Part shown: piece by piece, positions 56,443 through 64,000 of the stretch | How the letters are laid out: each line of letters begins with the position of its first letter | How positions within the stretch are numbered: position 1 is the first letter of the stretch | Source of the DNA: Wenyingzhuangia heitensis | GTDB taxonomy: Bacteria; Bacteroidota; Bacteroidia; Flavobacteriales; Flavobacteriaceae | Direction: 5' to 3' | NCBI RefSeq assembly: GCF_011762155.1 | Contig: NZ_JAASQL010000004.1 | Span: 1-64,000 of the forward strand | DNA length: 64,000 nt | Notes under the pieces: generated by a model | The model's input: only the letters and a program-made list of their open reading frames with translations | Database searches by the model: none | What the model was told of the DNA's origin: nothing | Translations under genes and position numbers: made by a program

Positions 56443-56478
56443 AAAAGCTGATTTGATCATTCAAATCAGCTTTTTTTA
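56443..56478 (+). terminator. rpsA terminator
   Basis: A perfect 14-bp stem (56443-56456 with 56461-56474, AAGCTGATTTGA arm) and TCAT loop end in a T run. Confidence 0.88.
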
Positions 56479-56538
56479 TGGATCATATTTGTATATTTAC
56501 AAGACTTATTTTTACTAACCAAACTAAATAAAAATACA

Positions 56539-57393
56539 ATGATATTAATTGCTGATGGTGGTTCTACCAAAGTAGATTGGATTGCTCTTAATCAAGATAA
56601 GTCTGAAAGGTTTAAAACTCGTACAGAAGGATTAAACCCAGCGATTGTAGCTCCCCAAACTCTTAAAAAAAGAGTGTTAGATAATATTAATTTAGAGCCC
56701 ACTAGAGAAGAGGTAACACAAGTGTTTTTTTATGGAGCAGGTTGTGGAACTTCTAAAGCTATTGAAACTTTAGAGAAAGTATTTCAAGAGATTTTTGTAA
56801 AAGCAGATATCATTGTTGCCGAAGATATGTTGGCAGCAGCCTATGCGGCATCAGAGACTGAACCAGCTATTGTATGTATTTTAGGAACTGGTTCTAATAG
56901 CTGTTATTACGATGGTAAAACAACTACGTCTACCAGTGTTTCTTTAGGTTGGGCAATTATGGATGAAGCTAGTGGAAACTATTTTGGAAAAAAATTGATA
57001 AGAGATTATTATTACAAAATAATGCCGCAAGAGATTAGAGAAAAATTTGAAAAAGATTTTAATCTAGAAGATGATTATATAAAAGAACAATTGTATCAAA
57101 ATGAAGCTCCTAATACTTATTTAGCAACACATGCTGCTTTTATGTTCGATTTTAAAGAGCATGATTATATTACAGGATTGATAGAAAAAGGGGTTGATGA
57201 ATTTTTCCGTTACCGAGTTTTACCATATGGAAAAGGAAAAGAAACTCCCATTTATTTTATTGGATCTGTAGCCTATTACTTTTCTAACATTGTAGAGAAA
57301 GTAGCTACCAAATTTGATTTAAATTTTGCAGGAGCTATACAAAGACCTATTGATAATATGATTGCTTACCACAAAAAGTATCTAATTAAATAA
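56539..57393 (+). CDS. BadF/BadG/BcrA/BcrD-type ATPase, N-acetylglucosamine kinase-like
   Basis: A 284-residue ASKHA-fold kinase. LIADGGSTKVDWIAL is the phosphate-1 loop, VFFYGAGCGTSKA follows, and CILGTGSNSCYYDGK is the phosphate-2 loop. GWAIMDEASGNYFGKKLI matches the GlcNAc-kinase subgroup. It probably phosphorylates an amino sugar recovered from cell-wall turnover; the exact substrate is inferred. Possible promoter elements (TTTG at 56488 and TATTTTTA at 56507-56514) lie upstream. Confidence 0.85.
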   Translation: MILIADGGSTKVDWIALNQDKSERFKTRTEGLNPAIVAPQTLKKRVLDNINLEPTREEVTQVFFYGAGCGTSKAIETLEKVFQEIFVKADIIVAEDMLAAAYAASETEPAIVCILGTGSNSCYYDGKTTTSTSVSLGWAIMDEASGNYFGKKLIRDYYYKIMPQEIREKFEKDFNLEDDYIKEQLYQNEAPNTYLATHAAFMFDFKEHDYITGLIEKGVDEFFRYRVLPYGKGKETPIYFIGSVAYYFSNIVEKVATKFDLNFAGAIQRPIDNMIAYHKKYLIK

Positions 57394-57410
57394 ACAGTAT
57401 AAAATGTACT

Positions 57411-57438
57411 AAAAAGGAACCCAATTGGGTTCCTTTTT
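57411..57438. terminator. bidirectional terminator between the kinase gene and the Tyr/Asn-rich protein gene
   Basis: A 28-base perfect palindrome centred on CCCAATTGGG, with A and T ends, lies between two convergent genes. Confidence 0.85.
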
Positions 57439-57443
57439 TTTTG

Positions 57444-58184
57444 TTATCTTCTATAGCTGTTGCTGTTTTTTCTGTAGGAACTAGAGTTGCTAGATTCCTT
57501 CTTTTTAGAATTTCTTTCTTTATATGAATTATCCTTTTTAGAATTTTGTTTTTTTAATTCTTTTTTACTGTAAGACTTTGTTTTATTTCTAGTTGTGTTT
57601 GGGTAATATCTATTTGGATATTTTTTTATGGGAGTTCTGTTGTATGAATACTGTTTTCTTATATTGTTGTTAGGAGCTTTATAAGAATGATGATGTCTTG
57701 TTGGTCTTTGATAATGCCTGCTTCTAGGCTGATAATGATAGTTGATCCTGTTAACATATCCTGTATAAGAATAATTACGACCATAATTGGTATAGCTAAT
57801 GTTTAAATTACCAATAGCCTGTACATATCCAGACCTATTGTATCTAATAATTACATTTCCAATTCTATCAACTCTACCATTGTAGTCATAATAAATAGGA
57901 GTATTTTCTATGCTCACAATATCTCCATATTGGTTTCTTTGAATATAAGGAGTGTAATTTCTACCAGAATTAAAACTTATATTTATAAAATTAGTGTTGA
58001 TGTGAGCTCTAGATATTTTTGGGTTGATGATATTAAAATCAAATTCTCCGTTTCTAAATACAGCATATTCTACACCATTTTCTATAAAAATAAAAGGAGT
58101 ATTGTTATAAGAATTATTTGTAGTTGCAGATGCTATTGTTGTAATTAAAAAACAAGAAGCAAGAAATAAGAATATTTTTTTCAT
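57444..58184 (-). CDS. exported Tyr/Asn-rich protein with short repeats and a basic tail, function unknown
   Basis: A 246-residue protein I do not recognise as an enzyme. The signal peptide is about 1-20 (ending TTIASA). Residues about 75-155 hold imperfect repeats of about 16 residues of the type Y-x-x-x-G-x-V-x-x-I-G-N-x-x-I (GRVDRIGNVIIRYNRSG, GYVQAIGNLNISYTNYG). The remainder (about 160-246) is low-complexity, very rich in Arg, Lys, Tyr, Asn and Ser, with His at RHYQRPTRHHHS. It may be a surface or periplasmic structural protein. Proteins of this general pattern are seen in flavobacteria. It stands alone behind a 190-base upstream region. Confidence 0.75.
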   Translation of the reverse strand: MKKIFLFLASCFLITTIASATTNNSYNNTPFIFIENGVEYAVFRNGEFDFNIINPKISRAHINTNFINISFNSGRNYTPYIQRNQYGDIVSIENTPIYYDYNGRVDRIGNVIIRYNRSGYVQAIGNLNISYTNYGRNYSYTGYVNRINYHYQPRSRHYQRPTRHHHSYKAPNNNIRKQYSYNRTPIKKYPNRYYPNTTRNKTKSYSKKELKKQNSKKDNSYKERNSKKKESSNSSSYRKNSNSYRR

Positions 58185-58321
58185 GATCTACTATTTTAAA
58201 TGGAACATTGCCTCTTTATTTCAAGCGACTTAACATGGGTTAGAATCCAAAGAGCATGCCATAAATATTTAGTAGAGAGTTTTAAAAGGTTAACTATCTG
58301 TTTTTAATAGGTTTTGCGTAT

Positions 58322-58361
58322 AAAAAAAGGCTTAAAGAAATATTTCTTTAAGCCTTTTTTT
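58322..58361 (-). terminator. murF operon terminator
   Basis: A near-perfect 20-base arm inverted repeat (AAAAAAAGGCTTAAAGAAAT with its complement) lies 14 bases beyond the murF stop. Confidence 0.85.
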
Positions 58362-58374
58362 GAAGTGATTTATT

Positions 58375-59634
58375 TTATAAAACATCTAAAATTCTTTCTA
58401 AAGCCATTCCTCTAGATCCTTTAATTAAGAGTGTACTGTTTGTAAAAGTAAAGTTGAAATTATTTTTTAGTTCATCATAAGAAGAAAAGAAATAAGCTCC
58501 ATCTTGTTTTTGTTTGTAAAAGTTTTCTCCAACAAAAATGGCCTCTGTAAATTTGCTGTTTACTACTTTCTGAATAATGTTTTTATGTTCACTAGCGCTT
58601 GTGTTACCTAGTTCAAACATATCACCTAAAATAACAACTTTAGAAATATCGCTTAAGGAGTTTAGGTTGTCTAAGGCAGCTTCCATGCTTGTTGGGTTTG
58701 CATTGTAAGCATCTAAAATTATTTGATTGCTATTTTTTTGTAGAATTTGTGAACGATTGTTTTCTGGAATATAACCTTCTATTGCTTTTTTAATGTTTTC
58801 ATCGTCAATGTTAAAATGATTTCCAATAGCAATAGCCGCAATAATATTATTGTAATTGTATTTGCCAATAAGATTACTTTGGATGACTTGGTTGTTATAT
58901 GCCAATTGTACATATGGAGTTAATTCTAGCAAAGGGGTTTCGTGTGGATTGATAAAAATACATTCGCAATATTCAGCTTCGTCTACCATTCTTTGCGCTT
59001 CTTGGTTCACAAAAGCAATTCCTTCTGCATTGGCAATGTAGTTGTACATTTCAGACTTTCCTTGAATAATGCCTTCTTCAGATCCAAAACCCTCTAAATG
59101 GGCTTTTCCAAAGTTGGTAATGTATCCAAAATTAGGAGAAGCTATAAAACACAAATGTTGAATTTCTTTTAAGTGATTAGCTCCCATCTCTACCACTCCA
59201 ATTTCAGTTTCAGGGGTCATGCTTAATAAGGTAATTGGAACACCAATATGATTGTTTAAATTACCTACTGTTGCGCTTACTTTGTACTGAGTTGCTAATA
59301 TTTCTCTAACTAATTCTTTAGTGGTAGTTTTTCCATTACTACCTGTTAAAGCTATAATAGGAATTGCTAAATATTCTCTATGGTAATGCGCTAATTGTTG
59401 TAGTTTTTCTAGAACATTGGGTACTAAAATGGTTCTATTGTCTATGTAGAATTCCTCTTCATCAATAATTACATAGGCAGCTCCTTGTTCTAAAGCTTGT
59501 TTTGTAAATGTATTGGCATTAAAACGATCTCCTTTTAATGCAAAAAAGAGGGCTCCTTTGGTAATTTTTCTAGTATCGGTAGTAAAATTTTGTTTTTGAT
59601 TTAAAAACAATTCATGTAGTTCTAAAGTTTTCAT
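58375..59634 (-). CDS. murF: UDP-N-acetylmuramoyl-tripeptide-D-alanyl-D-alanine ligase
   Basis: Adds D-Ala-D-Ala to the peptidoglycan precursor. The 419-residue Mur ligase has an N-terminal UDP-binding domain (about 1-85; TDTRKITKGALFFALKGDRF), the ATP loop ALTGSNGKTTTKELV, GVVEMGANHLKEIQHL, NYNNIIAAIAIG, and the C-terminal ILDAYNANPTSMEAALD with KGSRGMALERIL. It is shorter than E. coli MurF but typical of the phylum. It is the last gene of an operon with the outer membrane protein and rsmE (gaps 4 and 5 bases). The rest of the mur-fts cluster is elsewhere. Confidence 0.95.
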   Translation of the reverse strand: MKTLELHELFLNQKQNFTTDTRKITKGALFFALKGDRFNANTFTKQALEQGAAYVIIDEEEFYIDNRTILVPNVLEKLQQLAHYHREYLAIPIIALTGSNGKTTTKELVREILATQYKVSATVGNLNNHIGVPITLLSMTPETEIGVVEMGANHLKEIQHLCFIASPNFGYITNFGKAHLEGFGSEEGIIQGKSEMYNYIANAEGIAFVNQEAQRMVDEAEYCECIFINPHETPLLELTPYVQLAYNNQVIQSNLIGKYNYNNIIAAIAIGNHFNIDDENIKKAIEGYIPENNRSQILQKNSNQIILDAYNANPTSMEAALDNLNSLSDISKVVILGDMFELGNTSASEHKNIIQKVVNSKFTEAIFVGENFYKQKQDGAYFFSSYDELKNNFNFTFTNSTLLIKGSRGMALERILDVL

Positions 59635-59639
59635 AGATA

Positions 59640-60344
59640 CTATAATAAGGTCATTAAAGAAGAAATGTAAATTCCGGCAGTTTCTGTTCTTAGTCTGTTA
59701 TCTCCAAGAGTTACAGGAATAAAGTCTGATTGTATTGCTTTGTTTATTTCGTTAGGAGTAAAATCTCCTTCGGGGCCTACTAGAACCAAAATATCATTTG
59801 TGGGTTTGGCAATGTCTTGTAGGTATTGTTTGTTGTTTTCGTCTTCGCAATGTGCTATAAATTTTTGAGTCGAATTTTGTGTTTTTAGAAAATCATCAAA
59901 AGAGATAGCTTCATTTAAAACCGGTACATAAAATTGCAAAGATTGTTTAACGGCAGACTGTATAATTTTATTCATACGATCTAACTTGATCACTTTTCGT
60001 TCTGAATTTTTACAGATAATAGGAGTAATTTCATCAATTCCAATTTCTACGGCTTTTTCTAAAAACCACTCATACCGATCGTTTAATTTGGTAGGAGCAA
60101 TGGCAATGTGTAAATGAAAAGGTCTATTTTTTTCTTTATACTCAACAGATTTTATTGCAACGGTACATTTTTTTTCGTTTGCTAAATTAATTTCGGTAGT
60201 AAAAAAAGAACCTTTACCATTGGTAATATAAACGGTATCTCCTTCTTTTTTTCTAAGTACTTTTATCAAATGTCTACTTTCATCTTTATCAAAAGTAAAA
60301 GTAGTATCTGTATTTTGTATGTGTTCGCTAATAGATAATATCAT
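59640..60344 (-). CDS. rsmE: 16S rRNA (uracil1498-N3)-methyltransferase
   Basis: RsmE methylates U1498 in the ribosomal decoding centre. The 234-residue SPOUT enzyme has a PUA-like N-terminal part (HLIKVLRKKEGDTVYITNGK) and the trefoil-knot motor: ILVLVGPEGDFTPNEI, TLGDNRLRTETAG and a closing ISSLMTLL. IGIDEITPIICKNSERKV is also typical. It is the middle gene of its operon, 4 bases after the outer membrane protein gene. Confidence 0.95.
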   Translation of the reverse strand: MILSISEHIQNTDTTFTFDKDESRHLIKVLRKKEGDTVYITNGKGSFFTTEINLANEKKCTVAIKSVEYKEKNRPFHLHIAIAPTKLNDRYEWFLEKAVEIGIDEITPIICKNSERKVIKLDRMNKIIQSAVKQSLQFYVPVLNEAISFDDFLKTQNSTQKFIAHCEDENNKQYLQDIAKPTNDILVLVGPEGDFTPNEINKAIQSDFIPVTLGDNRLRTETAGIYISSLMTLL

Positions 60345-60348
60345 TAGA

Positions 60349-61497
60349 TTAATAACTTAAAATTACGTCGTCCATTTCTTTTTTCTTCACCTTACGTTTT
60401 TTTCTTCGTTTGCGTTCTTTTTCTTTTTTCTTATTTTCTTTTTCTTCGCGTTTTAATCTAGCCTCTTCTTCTTTTCTGTCTTTTTCTTCTTGTTTTCTGA
60501 TGGCTTCATCTTGTTGCCTAAAATATTCGTCTAGAATTTCGTCTTTGGTTTTGTTTTTTTCCTCTATAAGAATTTCATCAACAAACTCTTCTTCTTTTTT
60601 CTCTACTTTTTTACGGATGGTTGGTTGCGGTTCCTCTTCTTCGGGCAGATCTATATATTCCCATCTGTCATAATGATTGTCTATTCTGTAAGAAGCATTA
60701 ATTCCAAATTCAGAGCCCAATGTGTTTTTACCTAGAGCTGCATTCATGTGTACAGCTACGGATAAATCTTTATTTACTAAAAAAGGAGTTCCTATTCCTA
60801 CGTTAAAAAAGTTAAAATCATTTACTTGGTGGTATCTAACCTCTGCGTAGGGGTTGAATCTTTTTGCCATTACATAAGAAGAAGATAAGGTGTAAATAAA
60901 CTCAGGAAAATCTCCACCAATATATTTGTAATCAAGCTGATTATTAACTCTAACTCTTTTGTTTATATGATTTTGAGCAATAATACTAGTAGAAAAAGTA
61001 GTTCTTCCTCCGTTGTTAAAGTTTAAATTGGTTAAAGGAGAGTTTATTTCAAACTTAGCTGCTACACTAGGAATTAATCCATTGTATTTGAAACCATATC
61101 TACGTTTCCAGCTTTTTTTAACCTCTGCACTTTCTTTAGTAATGTGTTGATAGATTAAATATTTTAATCCTACAGATAACATTTCTGTACCTGTAATATT
61201 TCTATTTGTGCCTGTAAAATTTTGAGTAGTAAATTTATGATCTAAAGAAGCTTCTAGTTTTTCTTTCCAAAAACCAATTCTTAAATTAAAATCATTACTA
61301 AAAGAATTACTTTTTATATTTTGACTGTCTAAAGTGTTATATAATATAGTGTTCTCAAACTGAATTACATTGGTTCCTAATGCGTATGGGGTTTCTGTAT
61401 GCCCTGGTTTATTAGAGTTTATAATGTTTGTGTACTGTGCGTAATTTGTTGCCGTAAAAAGAATAAAACAAAAAAAGCTTAAAAGGAATCTGTTCAT
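60349..61497 (-). CDS. outer membrane transporter-like protein with a long charged Glu/Lys tail
   Basis: A 382-residue protein. The signal peptide is about 1-20 (ending ATNYAQ). Residues about 25-280 form alternating strands like the barrel of the MetA-pathway/transporter family (NKPGHTETPYALGTNVIQFE; VGLKYLIYQHI; NPYAEVRYHQVNDFNFFNVG). The last 90 residues are extremely charged, with mixed Glu, Lys and Arg and predicted coiled-coil character (RKKVEKKEEEFVDEI; RKQEEKDRKEEEARLKREEK; a run of KK/RR). A tail like this after an outer membrane barrel would face the periplasm and is unusual. Function unknown. It is first in the operon with rsmE and murF. Confidence 0.72.
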   Translation of the reverse strand: MNRFLLSFFCFILFTATNYAQYTNIINSNKPGHTETPYALGTNVIQFENTILYNTLDSQNIKSNSFSNDFNLRIGFWKEKLEASLDHKFTTQNFTGTNRNITGTEMLSVGLKYLIYQHITKESAEVKKSWKRRYGFKYNGLIPSVAAKFEINSPLTNLNFNNGGRTTFSTSIIAQNHINKRVRVNNQLDYKYIGGDFPEFIYTLSSSYVMAKRFNPYAEVRYHQVNDFNFFNVGIGTPFLVNKDLSVAVHMNAALGKNTLGSEFGINASYRIDNHYDRWEYIDLPEEEEPQPTIRKKVEKKEEEFVDEILIEEKNKTKDEILDEYFRQQDEAIRKQEEKDRKEEEARLKREEKENKKKEKERKRRKKRKVKKKEMDDVILSY

Positions 61498-61566
61498 GTG
61501 TACAAAAAATTATAGCTGTAAATATAATATTTTATACTCGGGTGGTCGGGTTCGTTTTCAAATTAT

Positions 61567-61574
61567 TATTTTTG
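61567..61574 (+). promoter_or_regulatory. DUF4834-YfhO promoter -7 element
   Basis: TATTTTTG is a perfect TAnnTTTG match 19 bases before the first ATG. Confidence 0.45.
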
Positions 61575-61593
61575 GGGGACAAAAGATTTTTTA

Positions 61594-61848
61594 ATGCAAG
61601 AAGCAAGTTTTATGGGATTGATTAGAACCCTAGTAATTATAATAGCAATATACTATGTGCTAAAGTTTTTTATGAAGTATATTGCCCCGGTTTTATTGGT
61701 GAAATATGTTCAGAAAAAGACAGGACAACAGTATACAGAAGAGCCAAAAACCAAAGAAGGAACCACTACAATTGATAAAAAGCCACAAGAAAAGAATATT
61801 GTAGGAGACAATGTTGGAGAATATGTGGATTATGAAGAAGTAGATTAA
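61594..61848 (+). CDS. DUF4834 family small membrane protein
   Basis: An 84-residue protein with one membrane helix (about 8-28, LIRTLVIIIAIYYVLKFF) and a hydrophilic acidic tail ending GEYVDYEEVD. It matches the DUF4834 pattern common in Bacteroidota; function unknown. A second ATG six codons in (61612, MGLIRTL) is an equally good start. It lies 17 bases upstream of the YfhO-type gene and probably shares its mRNA. Confidence 0.78.
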   Translation: MQEASFMGLIRTLVIIIAIYYVLKFFMKYIAPVLLVKYVQKKTGQQYTEEPKTKEGTTTIDKKPQEKNIVGDNVGEYVDYEEVD

Positions 61849-61865
61849 CTCCCAAATTTTACATT

Positions 61866-64000
61866 TTGAAAAACAATAGAATTTTAAAACAAGTTGCTAT
61901 TTACTTTGGTGTACTTGTTACTTTTTGTATAGTAGCTCTTTTTTATTTTAAACCTGTATTAAGTGGTGATAAACTTTTTCAGAGCGATATTGCTCAGTTT
62001 AGAGGAATGTCTAAAGAGTTAAATGATTTTAGAGAAAAAAAAGGAGAAGAAGCTTTTTGGACTGATGCTGCTTTTGGTGGAATGCCCTCTTATCAGCTAA
62101 GCACATATTATCCTAACAACTATATAAAAAATGTAGACAGTGTTATTCGGTTTTTACCAAGACCTGCAGATTATTTGTTTTTATATTTTGTTGGTTTTTT
62201 TGTACTGCTAACTGTTTTAAAATTCGATTGGAAATTAGCCTTAATAGGTTCGTTGGCTTTTGGTTTTTCTACTTATTTTATCATTATTCTAGGAGTAGGA
62301 CACAATGCAAAAGCACATGCAATTGGCTATATTCCGTTGGTATTGTCAGGAATGTTACTGTTGTTTCAAAACAAATATTTATCAGGATTTATTTTAACAG
62401 CTCTAGCAATGGGATTAGAAATTCAGACGAGTCACCCACAAATGACTTATTATTTATTGTTCTTATTATTGATTACAGGCTTGTTTTATTTAGTAGAGCA
62501 CCTAAAAAAAGGAGACATAAAGCAAGTTGTAAAGCCTGTTTCTTATGCAGTAGTTGCTATGGTAATAGGTTTGCTAATGAATGCACAAAGTTTATTGGCA
62601 ACCAAAGAATATGCATCTAATAGTACACGTAGTAAAAGTGAACTGACAATTAGTCCTGATGGAAAATCAATAAAAGCATCTTCTGGATTGTCTAAAGAAT
62701 ATATAACAGAGTATAGTTACGGGGTTTTAGAAACGTTAAACCTAATAATTCCTAGATTGACAGGTGGAGCAAATAACGAAGATGTAGGAACAGATTCTAA
62801 TACTTATCAATTTTTAGCACCTAAAATAGGAGCTAGTCAAGCAGCAAATTTTTCTAAAAATGCACCTACCTATTGGGGAAGTCAGCCTATTGTTGCTGCT
62901 CCAGCTTATATAGGAGTAGTTTTTGTATTGTTGTTTTTTATAGGAGCTTTTTTAGTAAAAGGTTGGATTAAAAAAGGATTAGTAGCCGCTACTATTTTTT
63001 CTATATTGATGAGTTGGGGTAAAAACTTTGATTTGTTAACTAATCTTTTTATTGATTATATGCCCTTGTACAACAAGTTTAGAGCGGTATCTTCTATACA
63101 AGTAATTGCAGAAGTATGTATTCCGTTGTTAGGAATGTTGGCGTTAAAAGAATTGTTCTCTGAGAATATTACCAAACAAGAAAAAATAGAAGCCCTTAAA
63201 AAAGGTGGTGGAATTTTAACAGGAATACTTATTGTTTTTGGATTTTTAGGAGGAATATTTTATTCTTTTGTTGGTGGTAATGATGGATATTACAATCAGC
63301 AAATACCTGGTTTTACAGGAGCTTTACAAGCAGATAGAAAAGCTATGTTAATGTCAGATAGTATTCGTTCTTTTGTTTTAGTTGCCATTACTTTAGGGTT
63401 GATTTGGGGAGTGTTAACCGTAAAAATTAAAAAACAATATGGAGTTATTGTGTTAGGTGTTGTGTTGTTGTTTGATACCATGGGGATTGCCAAAAGATAT
63501 GTGAACGATGATGATTTTTTACCAGCACATAAAGTTGAAAAACCTTTTCAGAAAACAGCTGTAGACAAACAGATTTTAGAAGACAAAGGGCATTATAGAG
63601 TTGTAAATTTAGCAGGTAATTTTATGAGTGATGGGGCTACTTCCTATTATCATAAATCTATAGGAGGTTACCATGCAGCCAAGTTGAGAAGGTACCAAGA
63701 GTTGGTAGATTTTCAATTGTCTAAAAACAATATGGAGGTGTTCAATATGTTAAATACCAAATATTTTATCACTCCAAATGAAAAAGGACAAAAGCAAGTA
63801 CAACAAAACCCAGATGCAAACGGAAATGCTTGGTTTGTAAACAATATTATAGAGGTAAAAACAGCCAATGATGAAATTTTAGCGCTGTCTGATTTTAATT
63901 CTAAAAACGATGTAATTGTAAATACCAATGAGTTTTCTGTAACCAAAACGGAGCAAGATACTACGGCGGTGGTTGCTTTAAAATCGTACCAAGCCAACCA
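61866..64000 (+). CDS. YfhO-type large membrane protein (3' end outside the window)
   Basis: At least 711 residues, continuing past the right edge. The start is TTG at 61866 (MKNNRILKQVAIYFGVLV); no ATG appears for nearly 50 codons. Many membrane helices are present (first at about 9-27, then from about 100 onward). QSDIAQFRGMSKELNDFR, FWTDAAFGGMPSYQLS, EIQTSHPQMTYYLLF, MPLYNKFRAVSSIQVI and GNFMSDGATSYYHKSIGGYH match the flavobacterial YfhO family, which shares the GT-C topology of lipid-carrier-dependent glycosyltransferases. Its substrate is unknown. In Gram-positive bacteria YfhO acts in lipoteichoic acid glycosylation. Confidence 0.85.
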   Translation, partial: MKNNRILKQVAIYFGVLVTFCIVALFYFKPVLSGDKLFQSDIAQFRGMSKELNDFREKKGEEAFWTDAAFGGMPSYQLSTYYPNNYIKNVDSVIRFLPRPADYLFLYFVGFFVLLTVLKFDWKLALIGSLAFGFSTYFIIILGVGHNAKAHAIGYIPLVLSGMLLLFQNKYLSGFILTALAMGLEIQTSHPQMTYYLLFLLLITGLFYLVEHLKKGDIKQVVKPVSYAVVAMVIGLLMNAQSLLATKEYASNSTRSKSELTISPDGKSIKASSGLSKEYITEYSYGVLETLNLIIPRLTGGANNEDVGTDSNTYQFLAPKIGASQAANFSKNAPTYWGSQPIVAAPAYIGVVFVLLFFIGAFLVKGWIKKGLVAATIFSILMSWGKNFDLLTNLFIDYMPLYNKFRAVSSIQVIAEVCIPLLGMLALKELFSENITKQEKIEALKKGGGILTGILIVFGFLGGIFYSFVGGNDGYYNQQIPGFTGALQADRKAMLMSDSIRSFVLVAITLGLIWGVLTVKIKKQYGVIVLGVVLLFDTMGIAKRYVNDDDFLPAHKVEKPFQKTAVDKQILEDKGHYRVVNLAGNFMSDGATSYYHKSIGGYHAAKLRRYQELVDFQLSKNNMEVFNMLNTKYFITPNEKGQKQVQQNPDANGNAWFVNNIIEVKTANDEILALSDFNSKNDVIVNTNEFSVTKTEQDTTAVVALKSYQAN

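Noticed and set aside
60410-60673. Serine/phenylalanine-rich frame on the plus strand
   Set aside because: It is the antisense of the Glu/Lys-rich tail of the outer membrane protein.
61540-61565. GC-richer patch with GGTCGGGTTCG resembling a tRNA T-arm
   Set aside because: No matching acceptor, D or anticodon arms are found around it; it sits in a short divergent promoter region.
62228-62620. 130-codon open frame on the plus strand
   Set aside because: The YfhO-type gene covers this stretch in another frame with clear membrane segments and family motifs; this frame has an arginine/cysteine-rich, non-protein-like composition.

Overview
The window reads as a chromosomal segment of a marine-type member of the Flavobacteriaceae (Bacteroidota). 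It is AT-rich and densely coded. It carries Bacteroidota hallmarks: gliding/type IX secretion genes gldJ, porU and porV, a SusC/BtuB-type TonB receptor, a DnaE with a fused proofreading exonuclease, and start-proximal promoters with the TAnnTTTG -7 element. Almost all genes are core housekeeping genes. I see no transposon, prophage, CRISPR array, rRNA or tRNA.

Layout. 0-5 kb: a PLP-binding MocR-type regulator faces a TonB receptor-bioB pair across a short region with repeated GGACTAT elements. 5-11 kb: glpD and dnaE. 11-18 kb: gldJ diverges from porU-porV (type IX secretion and gliding). 18-25 kb: a ketoacyl synthase III, tsaD, a giant TamB-like protein with no conventional start, and a nucleotidyltransferase. 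25-30 kb: pfkA, gapdh, fumC (central carbon metabolism). 30-38 kb: an LpxR-like lipid A deacylase, a TlpA-type lipoprotein, pyruvate dehydrogenase E2 and E1-alpha, and gcvP. 38-44 kb: a UbiA-like membrane protein facing a seven-gene operon rsfS-ftsH-LUD-cdsA-psd-ACBP-YceI. 44-47 kb: birA, an SRPBCC protein, pyrE and a Nudix hydrolase. 46-54.5 kb: a DsbD-like reductase, then an envelope-glycan run (PAP2 phosphatase, two GT39 transferases, a polyprenyl-phosphate GT2, a flippase-like membrane protein). 54.5-58 kb: rpsA with a structured leader, an N-acetylglucosamine kinase-like ATPase and a Tyr/Asn-rich exported protein. 58-64 kb: the operon outer-membrane protein-rsmE-murF, then a DUF4834 protein and a large YfhO-type membrane protein that runs off the right edge.

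Links between genes. Biotin appears twice: TonB receptor-bioB with its divergent regulator, and a BirA that lacks the DNA-binding domain. Biotin control here must therefore come from something other than BirA, and the MocR protein is a reasonable candidate. Envelope lipid remodelling is a second thread: LpxR, a PAP2 phosphatase, ArnT-like GT39 enzymes, CdsA, Psd, the acyl-CoA-binding protein, TamB and FtsH. The most unusual items are the MocR operator-like cluster, the possible pseudoknot in the rpsA leader, the interlocked pyrE/Nudix promoters, the TamB start problem, and a UbiA-like protein missing one of its two Asp-rich motifs.
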